Below, piece after piece: positions 1 through 11,537 of a stretch of 64,000 nt of DNA. Each line of letters begins with the position of its first letter. Position 1 is the stretch's first letter. Origin of the DNA: Papiliotrema nemorosa. Lineage: Eukaryota; Basidiomycota; Tremellomycetes; Tremellales; Rhynchogastremaceae. The translations under genes and the position numbers were made by a program. The notes under the pieces are model-generated. The model searched no databases and was not told the DNA's origin. It saw nothing but the letters and a program-made list of their open reading frames with translations. The stretch covers positions 124,001 through 188,000 of the forward strand of contig JASKOT010000007.1 in the NCBI GenBank assembly GCA_032158125.1. The letters run 5' to 3'.

Positions 1-2
1 AG

Positions 3-2249
3 GTGTTCTCCTCATTCAAGAAAAAGGCAGCAGACGACGAAGATGGAGAAGATGCGCCACCTGCCAAGGGCCGTGGAAAGGCAAAATACGCTGGAGGTCT
101 GGTGTTTGAGCCCAAGAGAGGATTATGGGATACATACATCCTGGTCATGGATTTCAACTCGCTGTACCCGAGTATCATCCAAGAATACAACATCGACTTT
201 ACCACGGTCAACAGAGAGGACGACGAGGAGGTGAGTGTTGTAACGCACATGTCCGAGTGCTGACCAGACAGGCCGAGGAGGAAAAGATCCCCGATGTCCC
301 AGAATCGGGCGTAACCCAGGGTGTCCTACCGAGGATCATTGCTACGCTAGTCAACAGGCGTCGCCAGGTCAAAGGGTTGATGAAGGACAAATCAGCCACC
401 CCAGCTCAACTGCAACAGGTCAGCCATCTAGTCTACCGGATACAGGCTGACAATCAGTATGACATTCGACAGCAAGCGCTCAAACTCACGGCCAACTCGA
501 TGTACGGTTGTCTCGGATTTGCCGGATCAAGGTTCTCGTCGAGACCTCTGGCAGCTTTGACTACCTTTAAAGGTCGAGAGATTCTGACCCACACTCGAGA
601 ACTCGCAGAATCCCTCCAACTTGATGTGAGCATCTTCAACGATCAAGGTCCAGGCTTATTCTAGGTGGTGTATGGTGATACCGACTCGGTCTTTGTCAAT
701 TCCAACGTGACCAGCTACTCGGAAGCGCTCAAGATCGCCAACGACTTTAAAAAGCTCGTCAATGAGCGGTACAAGTTGCTCGAGATTGACTTGGATGCCG
801 TGTTTGAGCGCATCCTATTGCTAAACAAGAAGAAATATGCCGCCGTCAAAATCGATGAAGCGGGCGAAAAGGCGACCGAGGTCAAGGGTTTGGACATGAA
901 ACGTCGAGAGTTTTCCAAAATCTCCAAAGACTCTTCGAGGTGAGCCGCAGATAACCCCTTGCACCCGGTCTCATACTCAGTGCGGTGTTGAAGGAGATTC
1001 TCTCCGGCGAAGCCACCGAGATAGTGGTCGCGAAGATTCACGACCTCTTGACGGCCCTGGGCGAGACTGTCCGAGGAGGGTCTGTCCCGCTAGATGACTT
1101 TATCATCTTCAAGCGGTTGGGAAAGAATCCAGAAGACTACCCTGACAAGAAATCGCAGCCACACGTTCAAGTCGCCCTTCGCATGAAATCAAAAGGAACG
1201 GCTGTCAGGGCGCACGACGTTATACCGTACATCATCTGCTTGGGAGATGATGGAAGGTCGGCCAGGTCGGCTCAAGCGGATCGAGCATTCCATCCCGACG
1301 ACCTAAGGAGACAGGGATCAGAGCTCAAGATCGGTCAGTTTTGTCTTGCAGGGATACAGCTGACATGTAGACTACGACTTTTACCTCGACACACAAATAT
1401 TGCAGCCCATCCTACGTCTATGTGAATCCATCGAGGGGACCGATAGAAGTCGATTAGCACAATGTCTCGGCCTGGATCCTTCCAGGTATTCATCCTCAAA
1501 CGGCAATGGTGAAGTCGCCGAAAAGCAATTCTTCACGTTCGAGTCGCAAATCTCAGACAAGGAGAGGTTCAAAGACGCCGAGCCGCTGAGCATACGGTGT
1601 ATGGCTTGCGAGAGTAATTTTAGCTTTGAAGGGTTGACGGAAGATTCGGTGGGTGATGTTCTGGCATGGACCCGTCGCGGTACTGATGACAGTCCATGGT
1701 GCAGCCCATGGGAATCGTTTGCCCCTCCTGTGCCCAGCCATACCATGCGGCAAGTCTGGCGGTCCAGCTAGAGAACCATATCAGGAGCCACATTTCGAAA
1801 TACTACTTGGGCTACACGGTGTGTGATGGCGAAGGCTGCGGAGCCAGAACTAGGATGATGGGTGTGTACGGAAGAAGATGTCTTGGGTTGGTCAAAGATG
1901 GTTGTAAAGGAACAGTTAGATTGGAGGTGAATGATCCAACGCATCGAGTGATACTGACGAGTAGTATTCCGATTTACAGCTATACAACCAGTTGCTCTAC
2001 TTCAACAGCCTGTTTGATGTGGACAGGGCATTGACAAAGGCTCGAGGTAACCCTCGATATGGTAGGCCATCCTTAATCGGGAGGAATGAACGCTGACTCG
2101 GTGCAGAGGAAGTGCAAGCTTTGGCCGCTGCCAACTTGACCGCGCTAAATATGCTTGCGGGAGTGACGGACAAGTACTTGGACAAGAATGGACGACGTTA
2201 TGTCGACATGAAGAGTCTTTTCGGATTCATGGAGAGGATAAAGATATAG
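3..2249 (+). CDS. POL1: DNA polymerase alpha catalytic subunit, C-terminal part
   Basis: Catalytic subunit of the DNA polymerase alpha-primase complex, which makes and extends RNA-DNA primers in the nucleus. The gene is cut by the left window edge, so only about 635 C-terminal residues are present. Family B motifs appear in order: motif A ([10 protein letters not shown]), motif B ([13 protein letters not shown]) and motif C (VYGDTDSVF). They are followed by the C-terminal Cys-rich region ([15 protein letters not shown], then CDGEGCG and a later RRC) that binds the B subunit. Exons: 3-230, 272-418, 458-625, 665-939, 981-1333, 1371-1648, 1693-1926, 1965-2046, 2107-2249; the summed length stays in frame. 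The intron at 419-457 is 39 nt and has no in-frame stop, so its retention would insert 13 residues between LQQ and YDIRQ. The two bases before position 3 are AG and could be an acceptor. The gene converges on eIF3f. Confidence 0.95.
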
Positions 2250-2366
2250 TGGAGGGTGATCACATGTAGATCTTGTAGCATCCATGTAAGAGTACAGCTT
2301 TGCGGGTCCAATCGCGAAAACTGGTGCCAATGTGTATACATGTCTGAGATGCGCCTCGACAGTTTT

Positions 2367-3358
2367 CTACTGATTTTGAACCAAAGCCAATCGACCTCCG
2401 AGCTCGATTTGCGTTCGGATCAAGCTGGACAAGTAGGACACGGTCAGGGTATCTTGCAAACCAGCCTTGACACCTCCTTCTTCTCCCTCTGAGCCGCTCC
2501 ATCGTCCGAGTCCTTCCAAAAGATATCGCCCCACATCGGCGTCACCTCGCTTTGCACCCGAGTTGACATCTTGAACGTATTGCAAACAAGTGTCAATCAA
2601 TGTCGACAGCTCGTTGAGCGATGAGGCAAAAGTCGGTAGAGCAGGTTGAGATGGGCTAGGGGTAGGGTTGGTCACCAAAAGGTCGACTGTAGCGTCAGCC
2701 ATGATCGTGACAACGAGTAGTAGAGACTACTCACGAGCAGCACGCTCCGACTCGGCAAACTTGATCTGTACGGGAACGGGCAAAAACACGCAGTGTTCTG
2801 GCTTTGCGCTCAAACCCAAATTGCTTGAAACCCAACCTTTGACACCCAATCCTCCTCCATTCTTTGTCAACTCCGTATCCACCGTCAGGTGAACCGCGGA
2901 GAAGGGTGCAGTCTCATTTGTAAAGTAGTTTTGGATCAAAGCCGAGTATGGGTTGATGGTTGGGCTGGTAGCGTACCATCCTACAATTTGCTCCTTGGCT
3001 CCGTTTTTGGCGAGAAGTTCGACCATGGCTTGGTGGAAGGGCATGTCGAGGGCAATCTTGTCTTCATCTTCAGAGTGAGGGACGGCAAAGGATGATCGAA
3101 TAGTAATCTCGGTGCCGGCTTCGGATCGTGTACCCATGAGGGTCCCGATCACTCGGGGTGCGGTAGATTCGGCAGGTCGACGAGAGTGGTGGGTGAGGAT
3201 AGACGCGAGGACGGAAGGGTGGATGTTGATCACTGTAGGGTGGCGTCTATGAGATCAGTGTGATGTTTGACAGCAGAGTAGAGTTTGACTTGCGATTGAG
3301 AAGAAGAAGTAGGCGGGAGGTTGAGGTGGATGGCAGACGAGGTAGCTTCGATGGACAT
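2367..3358 (-). CDS. EIF3F: Translation initiation factor eIF3 subunit f
   Basis: MPN (Mov34) domain subunit of the eIF3 complex, acting in cytoplasmic translation initiation. Three exons on the minus strand (3294-3358, 2735-3246, 2367-2686) give 298 residues. The MPN core is visible (SVLASILTHHSRR, RVIGTLMG, IVGWYATSPTINPYSALI), and the metal-binding JAMM residues are absent, as is usual for eIF3f. The C-terminal helical part ends in RLALVQNQ. The first intron (3247-3293) only keeps frame if a GC donor (GCAAGT) is used with the acceptor CATAG. This gives SQSRHPTVINIHPS, which fits the family; the nearby GT donors do not keep frame. The start at 3358 is the first ATG of the reading frame. It is divergent from the Laa1-like gene, with about 300 bp between them. 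Confidence 0.93.
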
Positions 3359-3569
3359 CTTGGCCGGGAAATTGTAGTTTTCTTCCAGCTTTCAGTGCGT
3401 TTTAGGGAGAGTGGTCGGCCAGTCTCAGCTGGTGTCGTGCTCGAAGGCTTGAGAGGTGCTCTGTCTGAATGTGGAGCTTTTGATGTGGCCTGATGAAAGA
3501 GCTCGAGTTCGCGAGACAAAGAACTTTGTGAATTATTGTTGGATATCAGCCTGACATGAGAGGAGTTGC

Positions 3570-3575
3570 CACGTG
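3570..3575. promoter_or_regulatory. E-box CACGTG in eIF3f/Laa1 divergent promoter
   Basis: CCACGTGAC lies between the divergent eIF3f and Laa1-like genes, about 85 bp upstream of the Laa1-like start. It shares the CACGTGAC word with promoters at 19595 and 38188. Confidence 0.45.
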
Positions 3576-3657
3576 ACTCGAGCAGTGTCAGGCTCATCTC
3601 AGCGCACTTGCTACCTCTTGATATACTACCCACAAAGCCTTCACATATACCCCAGCC

Positions 3658-6600
3658 ATGTCGTCCGAAGTGACTGCAGAGGCTCTCAAGATCGACGAGG
3701 TAAAGCCTTCATGCCTCACAAGAATCCTGAGCTGACAACTCAGTCTCGCTTCACAGGCGATGGAGCTGATCTGGTCCTCCTTCACTGGCTTCGACATGCC
3801 GAGTTGGCAATCGAGACCCTCACCAATGCAAGTCTCATCCGCTGGCAGCGTGCTGGCAACTAACGTCTCAGGAAGATCTCTTACCCAATATCCAGCCTAT
3901 CCACGCCTTCTTCCTCAAGCTAATCCTCCCATCTGCTTCACCGACCCTGCCGAAACCAGGTCGACCTATACGGCACCTCTTGACGCGATGTATAGTCAAA
4001 CTGCACAAAAAGGTCGAGTCGAGAAGCCTGTTCGACTTTGTTCAAGCCCTCATCAAAGCTGTAGCCGATGGCGGGAACAAGAACATGTCGGCGCCGGAAA
4101 ACATGGCTCGAGTGTGAGTCGCCGTTGCGCTGACTCTGGCTGATCACGTAGAGCCTGCTGGTTTGCTATAGGCGAGATCATCAAAGAGCTCGGAGCGAAT
4201 GTGAGTTCTCATCCTTGAGTATAGCTTGATCATTTGCTGACCCGTAGATGATGTCCTTTATGGCGGAAATCTGCACCGTATCTATGAAGGTCCTACGCAA
4301 CACCAACCTCGTGAGCTGCCTCCGCGACTACACCTCCCCTGCTGACCTTTCCGTCTGTCATTCTGCGCACACATGCGGTGTTGGCCTTTTCCAAATCCCT
4401 GCATTCCGCCGGTCGAGCTCTACCCGACGCCCTAGTCAAGGACCTCCTCAAAGCGCTGAGGGCGGGTCTGCAAGACAAGGCACTGCCCATCCAACGCGCT
4501 TGTGCCGAAACGTTCATCTCATTGCACACCTTTACCGTAGCATGCCCACTCCAGACCACACTAGATTCTGTCGCTCCTCTCGCGTTCAAAAGCCTCGAAA
4601 CCGCCGACTACCTCACCAGGAGAGCTCTGAGTCGGCTGCTCGCGCACCTGCTCGCCGCGTCGCAGGAGCCTGGCTCCGGAGTAGTTGCGCCTGAACCTAG
4701 CAAGAGACAGGCGCCCAAAGAGGGAGATGACACCAGCAACGAGCCGACCGTCATGACATCTGCAGCACCCGACCGAGCAGGCAAGACGCTCCTCACCACC
4801 GTGGACATGCTGAAATACCTCTCGATCCCGTACAATCGACCGGCTTCCCCTCGTCAGCTTCGGAATGCAATCATCGACGTCTATGTCACCCTCTTCTCTC
4901 AACTTGGACCCACCTATGTCGAGGCGCATTACTCAGAGATTGTTAAACACGTCACCGACGAGCTGGTCCTACCTCAACGGTCACAGGGCAGTCGCTTCGA
5001 GGTGCTCACCACACGAGAAGCCGTCGGTCTATTACTCAGAGACCTCATTGGCGTTCGACTCCTTTCCGAACAAGGACAAGTGATGGCGATTCGAGAGTGG
5101 ACCAACAACTATCTCAAGAAATGGCAGACGCAAGCGTTACCTGGAACCGTCAAGACGAACAAATACGTTCTCATCATCGCACTGCGAGAGGTCGCAGGTC
5201 TCCTGGATCAGCTCGGAAACGCACCGGCTTCCATCGTCGAGCTCTTGGCTGAACCGCTCGTCCGACTCCTTTCACACGATTCATATTCGGTCCGACTAGC
5301 TGCGGCGTTTACGTTGCGACGATTTTGCACACTCAACCCGAGTCAACTACCAAGATTATTGGACATTTTACTAGCGGACGTGACGAAAGATCTGGGGATG
5401 CTCGGTACACCGACCACCCCCAAAGAGACACCCGACCGAGTCGTCGGCAAAGCATTCGCCCTGTCCGCCCTCCTCGCCATCAGTCCTGCTCGTCCCCTCT
5501 ACGTATCTCACGACATTTCGACTCAAGTCTTCGACCTTGCAGTATCCCTGCTGAAAAAAGCTGGAGACCACGACGTGCCGATTGCGGCAGTCGAGGTGCA
5601 AATTGCATGGTACCTCATCGCTTCGTTGATGAGTCTTGGCCAGAGTCTCGTCAAGCAACATTTACCACAACTGTTGGTTCTCTGGAGAAACGCGCTGCCC
5701 AAACCGACCAGCAAGGATGCTTCCGTGGGAGAACGAGGTGAAGCAGAATGGTCATTCTTGCTGCTCGTTCGAGAATGCGCCTTGGCAGCAGTGCTCAATT
5801 TCTTGCGACACAACATTTCGCTAGTCAACATTGACGTCGCTCGACGTTTGGCAACACTCTTTACCAACACGCTCAACTTTGTCAATGGTTTCGCGACTGC
5901 CTATTCGGAGGCCTTGCGAGAACAAGCCGCCAACCCAAACGGTCCCCAATCACCCGTCTTCACCGCTCGACCCTCGCTGGTCGAGAGGGAAGCGGCGCTC
6001 CGAAGACGAGTCTTGCAATGTTTCTCGGGCCTAGGTCAATCGAGTGCCACGGAACCCATGCAACCGGCTCTACTGCAAGCAGCGATAACAGTCTTTGCTG
6101 ACCCGGAAAACTATTCTGGATCAGTCGCACAAGCTGCTATCGCTGCTCAAGCTGGACAGTTCTCGAGCGTCTGGCAGGCTAGCGACGGCTATGCGTTTGG
6201 TGTGACGAGCTTGTTGGAGGCCAGGGAGAATGCAGGCGGCGTAGACGCAGAAGGGGCTTTCCTCAATAGGGATAGGATAGAAATGTCTGTCGAATCACAG
6301 GTGAGTATGCACCGAAAGACTGTGCCTGACTTTAGCTCTCCTCGCCGATAAGACAATCCCTCGAACACGACTATCTCGATCTGCTGAGCGCATCTTCGTC
6401 CTTGACACTTTCCAAGTCGGCTCCACCCCAGACAGGGGTGATAGATGCCGGAGTGGAATTGTTCGCCATCATGTTTCCACAACAGACGCAAGAGGGCCAA
6501 ATTCAGTCCTTGGCGACCCTGTCGAGCCATACACGGTCAGGCAAATTAGAAAAGAATCCAGGGCGAAAGCAAGCAGTGCTGGCGAATACCATCACTGCCC

Positions 6601-9600
6601 TGCGGCGGTCTTTGTTGAGCGCAGAGTCGGTTGGCGCAAGGGCGAGAAAAGGCTTTGGAGATCAGCAAGTGACAGATCTCGTCAAGTCTCTTCTCCAAGT
6701 AAGCCATCCCACTCTCCTGAATCTCACTGACTCCCAGGACGCCATTCTCGATCCAACCCCCTGCATCCGTCAAGCAGCTGCGGATGCCATGGGATCATTG
6801 AGCGCTCTAGGAGGCAGCGCTTACATGTCTTCCCAGATCCAGTGGCTAGTCGATCAGGTCGTCAACAATCGAGTGCCGGAAAGTCGAGCAGGTTGCGCTC
6901 TAGCGTTCGGAGCCATCTACAGCAATGTCGGAGGATTAGCGGGTGGACCAATTCTCAAGACCATTGTCAATATTCTCATGTCACTCGCAACGGATCAACA
7001 TCCGGTTGTCCACTTTTTCGCCATGGCTGCCTTGGCAGAAGTCATCAATGCCGCCAGTCTTGCCTACTCGCCGTTCGTCCCCAACACGCTGGGTATGATT
7101 GCCAATATATACCTCCTCGAAACCCACGATCCAGACGGCGGTTCCCTGGGCAGCGTCAACCTTCGGGGAGACTTACCTGCATACCAAACCATCTGCCGAA
7201 TCCTGCATGCTCTGGTCGGGGTCCTGGGGCCCGAACTTCAAGAGCCCGGCAAGGTCCGAAGTCTCGTCTTTTTGCTTGTCCACGAATTCGGTGAAGAGAC
7301 CGACGAAGGCCTTGCCGTCGAAGCCATCAAATGCGTGCAGCAATTTCTAATGTTCGCGCCTGCCGAAGTGGACATTCCCAGGCTCTTGGGTACCTTTCGT
7401 ACGCATCTCGCCTCGACTCGACGTCCGCTCAAAGTTGCGGCCATCACTGCATTGTACCAGATCGTACAACGCGACGCGGTACTCATTTCCAAGCTGGGCG
7501 GGAACCAATTGGTGGAGGATCTTTTCGGCCTTTTGGACGATGACCCCAGCTTGGACGGGGTGAAGAATGTCATCCTATCATGGCTGCAGCAGACTGCGGC
7601 CACACTGCCCTCTGGCTGGATTGATCTCTGTCAACGGATCATGACTCGTACCGCGGCCCAGAAAAAGGCAGCTCAAGCTCCGGTCCGCAACGCCTCTTCT
7701 GCCCCGGCTTTTATCGACGATGAAGGTGAATCATTGGGAGCAGAGGCGACCGGTAGCGCTACAGCCTTGTCGTCTCGATGGCGAACACAGCTATTCGCCC
7801 TGAGCTGTTTACACAGTACAGTTGACGCCGTGTCGGACCGCGGGCGGCTGGAGCATTTCAACCCAGTCCTCGCTCGCCGCGCGGGGTTGAACGACAGGCA
7901 CATGTTGTACTCTCGAGTGGCCGACCTCATACGCATGGCATTTTCGGCGAGTGCTGCCCAAGTCATGGAGGTCAGACTCCAGGGGCTTGTCGTACTGCGC
8001 GATGTCGTCGAGGTGGGCCTTGTTTGGAGACACCCCAAACTGACGCCCAGAAATTTTCCACCTCTCCAGATCCAGATTTCGAAGGGTCGCTCCTGCTCGA
8101 GCAGCATCAAGCTCCCATCGCTGCTGCCTTGACCCCATCCTTTGGCTCAGACTCGGCGCCAGAAGTCTTGTCCCTCGCGGTGCAGGTCTGTGCAGTGTTT
8201 GTGGGCTGTGGCGTGGTCAAGGAAGTCGGCAGAATGGGAAGAATCCTGAAACTCTTGACCAACGCTCTCGAGCAGTGTAAAGGTGAAGACTTTTCTCTTG
8301 ACCGAGAAATGGACTGACAGAAGACGGAGACATGGTCGCGCTTGGAGACGTCGCCGACTTGTCAGCCAACGCTGCAGTCATGCTCAAAGTCTCGGTGCTA
8401 GCCGCATGGGCAGAATTGCAGGTCGCCTCGACGAGACAGGCATACCTTGTCGAGGTGGTCAGGCCATATTGCTGGCTACTGGGTCCATTCTGGATCGGTG
8501 CTTTGCGTGACTATGCGCAGTTGCGCACCGATCCGGAAATGGGCGTCGGAGCCGGGGCAGGCGGTTTCGATTTCAACAACGGCCTAGGCAGAGATGTCCT
8601 CTTGCCGGTGGGTCGCGTCTCATTAGACGAGGCAAAGACTAACGTATAGTACTACGAGGCTGCAGTTCCAAAGTTGCTTGAAGCCACAGCAATCTCACTC
8701 GCTGCGTCTGACCCTTTTGCTCTTGGAGCAATGAACGGCCAGTTGTTTTCCTCCCCCTCTGAACCGCCTTCGCTTCCCATGGCGAAACCGGAACCGTCCA
8801 CCAACTTTTACATTGTCTATGGCCTGGCATTTGAATCGCTCGTCAAGGCTTTGACCGATACCGCAACCGCCAACATGGCTCAGGTATGCTTACAGGCCAT
8901 GCAAAGTCTGGTTCGACCACAACTTTGCGGCAGCGTCTTTGAGGGAGCTTTCTTTGACGAGCTGTGCACGATATCCTACAGGATTGGTATGAGCGCCACG
9001 GCGCCTGTCAAGGCGGAGATGTGCGAGGTTGTCAAGATCTTTGTAACCAGCCGCCGTGGGCAACAAGCGTTAGTCAACGGCGCCTACCGCTCTCACCCTA
9101 CTGATCATTAGATACGATGCCGCGCAGACACGCCGCGCGTTGGCCATCATCACGTACACCCTCCGATCCGTCATTCCGTCTCGCGAGGCCCCATCCACAT
9201 TCGCTCCCACCGACTCGCCCGTCGACCGGATTGCCTTCCTGCGAAGTAGCTTCATCGCCTATGCCAAGATTGTCGAATGCATCGAGCCGACCCAGCGGGC
9301 TGACCTGTTGGCGGTGGTCATACATCTCTTCAGCGATCTCTTGGCGGATGAGACGCCCAACCAGGACTATGTTGGATCCCTCTTGCCCGTGCTAAAGCTA
9401 CTGCTCGACCAGATACTAGGCGTAGGGGCGCAAGTTCCAGGTATGGGTGTCGCGACGGGCGATCGGGTCGTTCATGGGCTCTTGTCGGCTTGTCTGGCCC
9501 ATGTCGACGATATGAGGTACGTCGTGGCCTGCAAGATGGCGCGTGGCTTACATCAGGACTCGCGTGAACGCAATCGCCAATGTGAAGATCAAAAACAACC

Positions 9601-10268
9601 TGCTCGCCATCACTCTCGTCTTTACCTCGCTTCCGCCTTCAGTCAAGGTTAGCAAGGTTGTCATTGAAGAGATTTGCTATGCTATCGGGCAAAACCTGTC
9701 TGCAGCTTCGGATCGACCAGAACTTGGCCTGACGGCCATTCACTGCGCGACCACCCTGCTGCAGGCATCGCTCAGGGTATCGCCATCATCCCTAAGCTCT
9801 ACCCCGATCCCTTCGCCCGTTCTCCAGCACGTCGCCCTGAGCCTCATCAGCCCACTGATCCAATTCATCGCAGACAGCGTGGTTGCTTCATCTTCCGGCG
9901 AGATTGACCAGATTCAATCGGAGGGTATCAAGCAGGTCGTGAAAGGACTGGTAGCGTGGACGAGTGGGATGCCCGATCAAGCGAAACCTCGAGGATACGG
10001 TATCCTCTTGCCGACCCTGTCATTGTTGCTGGATCGAGAAACAACGTCCCCGACGGCTCTGCACCTGATAGCGACGACCACGATGCTTGGACTGGCGCAA
10101 TCATCCCCTGCCGCGTTTAAAGATGCCACGCAAGCCATGCCAGAGGAGGAGAGGGCGAGGTTGGAAAAGGCAGTGAGAGAAGCGGTGGGTCAACGAGCCG
10201 AGCGAGCGAATGTGACCTCGGGAATGGGCTTGGACAAAAAGGTCATTGAGCTGAGAAGTTTTGGGTAG
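3658..10268 (+). CDS. LAA1: HEAT-repeat protein of the HEATR5/Laa1 family
   Basis: Very large helical-repeat protein related to human HEATR5A/B and yeast Laa1, which acts with the AP-1 clathrin adaptor at the trans-Golgi/endosome. About 2,038 residues, close to the usual family length. The N-terminal WLRHAE and RHLLTRCIVKLHKK segments, a long run of HEAT-like helices, and a C-terminal KVIELRSFG are visible. Exons: 3658-3699, 3744-3827, 3872-4113, 4152-4200, 4248-4310, about 4357-6300, 6336-6698, 6738-8012, 8051-8282, 8321-8607, 8650-9068, 9112-9516, 9557-10268. Intron 2 (3828-3871) uses a GC donor. The intron starting at 4311 has no AG acceptor before the conserved LRTHAVLAFSKSL frame resumes. 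The intron at 6699-6737 is 39 nt without a stop, so retention would stay in frame. The assignment rests on overall length and recalled similarity to HEATR5, not on a diagnostic motif. Confidence 0.82.
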
Positions 10269-10604
10269 TGTACGCAGGGGGGTGTGGGAGTTGTTGACGT
10301 CGTATAATCTTAGAACAATTGCAATGACGGACATGAAACGCATGAATCGGTTGGAAACTAGAGACGGCCACAACTGGACAGTTACAGGGTGGATTGCAAT
10401 GTCGACCGTCCTTGTTGGTCCTCCAGCCGCTGAGCCAAACTCTCTCTTGCCCAACAAGATGTTGTGTGCTGTCGAGCTCTTCGTGCTGCTCCCACATCAA
10501 CTATCGCCTCGTATCTACTCAGGCGTTGAATGATCTCACACGAATACTAGAACGAGACGTTGGACGTACAATATCAGAATCAAAGACGAGGTATACCTGT
10601 GTGG
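10269..10604. other. Intergenic, Laa1-like gene to small membrane protein gene
   Basis: About 336 bp between two plus-strand genes, holding the 3' end of the Laa1-like transcript and the promoter of the next gene. The reading frame of the next gene has an in-frame TAG at 10548. A possible donor, GTATAC, lies at 10591 with an acceptor-like CCGACAG before 10651, so a 5' intron in the next gene is possible. I see no other feature. Confidence 0.5.
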
Positions 10605-11264
10605 ATGCTCCTCGCCCTGGCATCGGTACACGATTCAAACGCCCCGACAGAAATGCCCTTCTTCGCAACGGGCAATCCAGATTTAGATATGCCTACAGAT
10701 GAAGCATACAAGGCAGCTGCTATGGTGTCCGTTGAAGCTTTCCCAGGTGGAATAGCAGAGCCGCCTCGGTGGCAGAACACATCGCCACATCCACCCTCAC
10801 ACCCTCATGTGGTTATCGATATCCCCTCCTATCTCAACGACAAGACCCCGCCCTTGCTTGAGGAAAAGGCTAAGGAGAAGGTTGGGGAGCTGGACGCAGT
10901 GACAGGACGTGAACAGGAGGTAGAGAACCTTGTGGAGCAGTACAAAGAGGTCCAAAGGGAGACTGAAGAACTCTGTTGGACTTTCTTCCTCCTCTTGGTA
11001 TTGTTGGGCGTATCAGTCACGTTCACGTATTTGACCTATAATATCTGCCTCGTTTCTTCTGGAAAGAGGTTCCTCGGGTGAGCCCCTCTCTCGACCCTAG
11101 TATTCCGGCTGATGGATAGTGCCTGCGCTTTGGACCTAGTTTGGATTGGGTGGATCGTTTTCTTGAGTTACCGATTGAGGGAGATTGTCAAGGAAGATGC
11201 GGAGAATTGGGAGTTGAGAAGAGACTTGAGGAGGAGGTTGGTTCAGGATATAGAGGGACGATAG
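10605..11264 (+). CDS. Unrecognised small membrane protein with two helices
   Basis: Not recognised. Two exons (10605-11077, 11120-11264) joined across a 42-nt intron encode about 205 residues. A Pro-rich N-terminal half is followed by a charged, probably coiled stretch (EEKAKEKVGELDAV to QRETEEL). A hydrophobic helix follows (CWTFFLLLVLLGVSVTF), then a second helix after the splice (DLVWIGWIVFLSY) and a strongly charged tail (LRRDLRRRLVQDIEGR). This suggests a hairpin membrane anchor with both ends in the cytosol; that is inference. A second in-frame ATG at 10653 has a better start context and would give MPFFATGNPDLD, so the true start is uncertain. No family could be assigned. Confidence 0.6.
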
Positions 11265-11537
11265 GTCCCAGAGCGTGAGTAGTAAGGTTTCAACTGTCGT
11301 GATAGAGGGTCTGCTGAGGTAGACATCAGGAGTACGGCGTTAACGGGGTGAGAAGGTACATGTTATTTATACCGTTGCATATTGAATTTACCATTCCCAT
11401 TACCTACCAAAATGAATTTTGCCCGACAGAAGAGAAGAAACATGAAAGGGTTTCAGCGTCAGATGCTGCAGATTGAGGATCAGGTCGCTGTAGAGAATGG
11501 GGCCGAGCGTCGCATCACCGAACAGACACGGGTTCCC

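Noticed and set aside
4248..4694. Unspliced 148-codon frame through the odd Laa1 intron
   Set aside because: Reading straight through gives a sequence unrelated to HEATR5 and ends early, while the other frame resumes the conserved helix repeats at about 4360.
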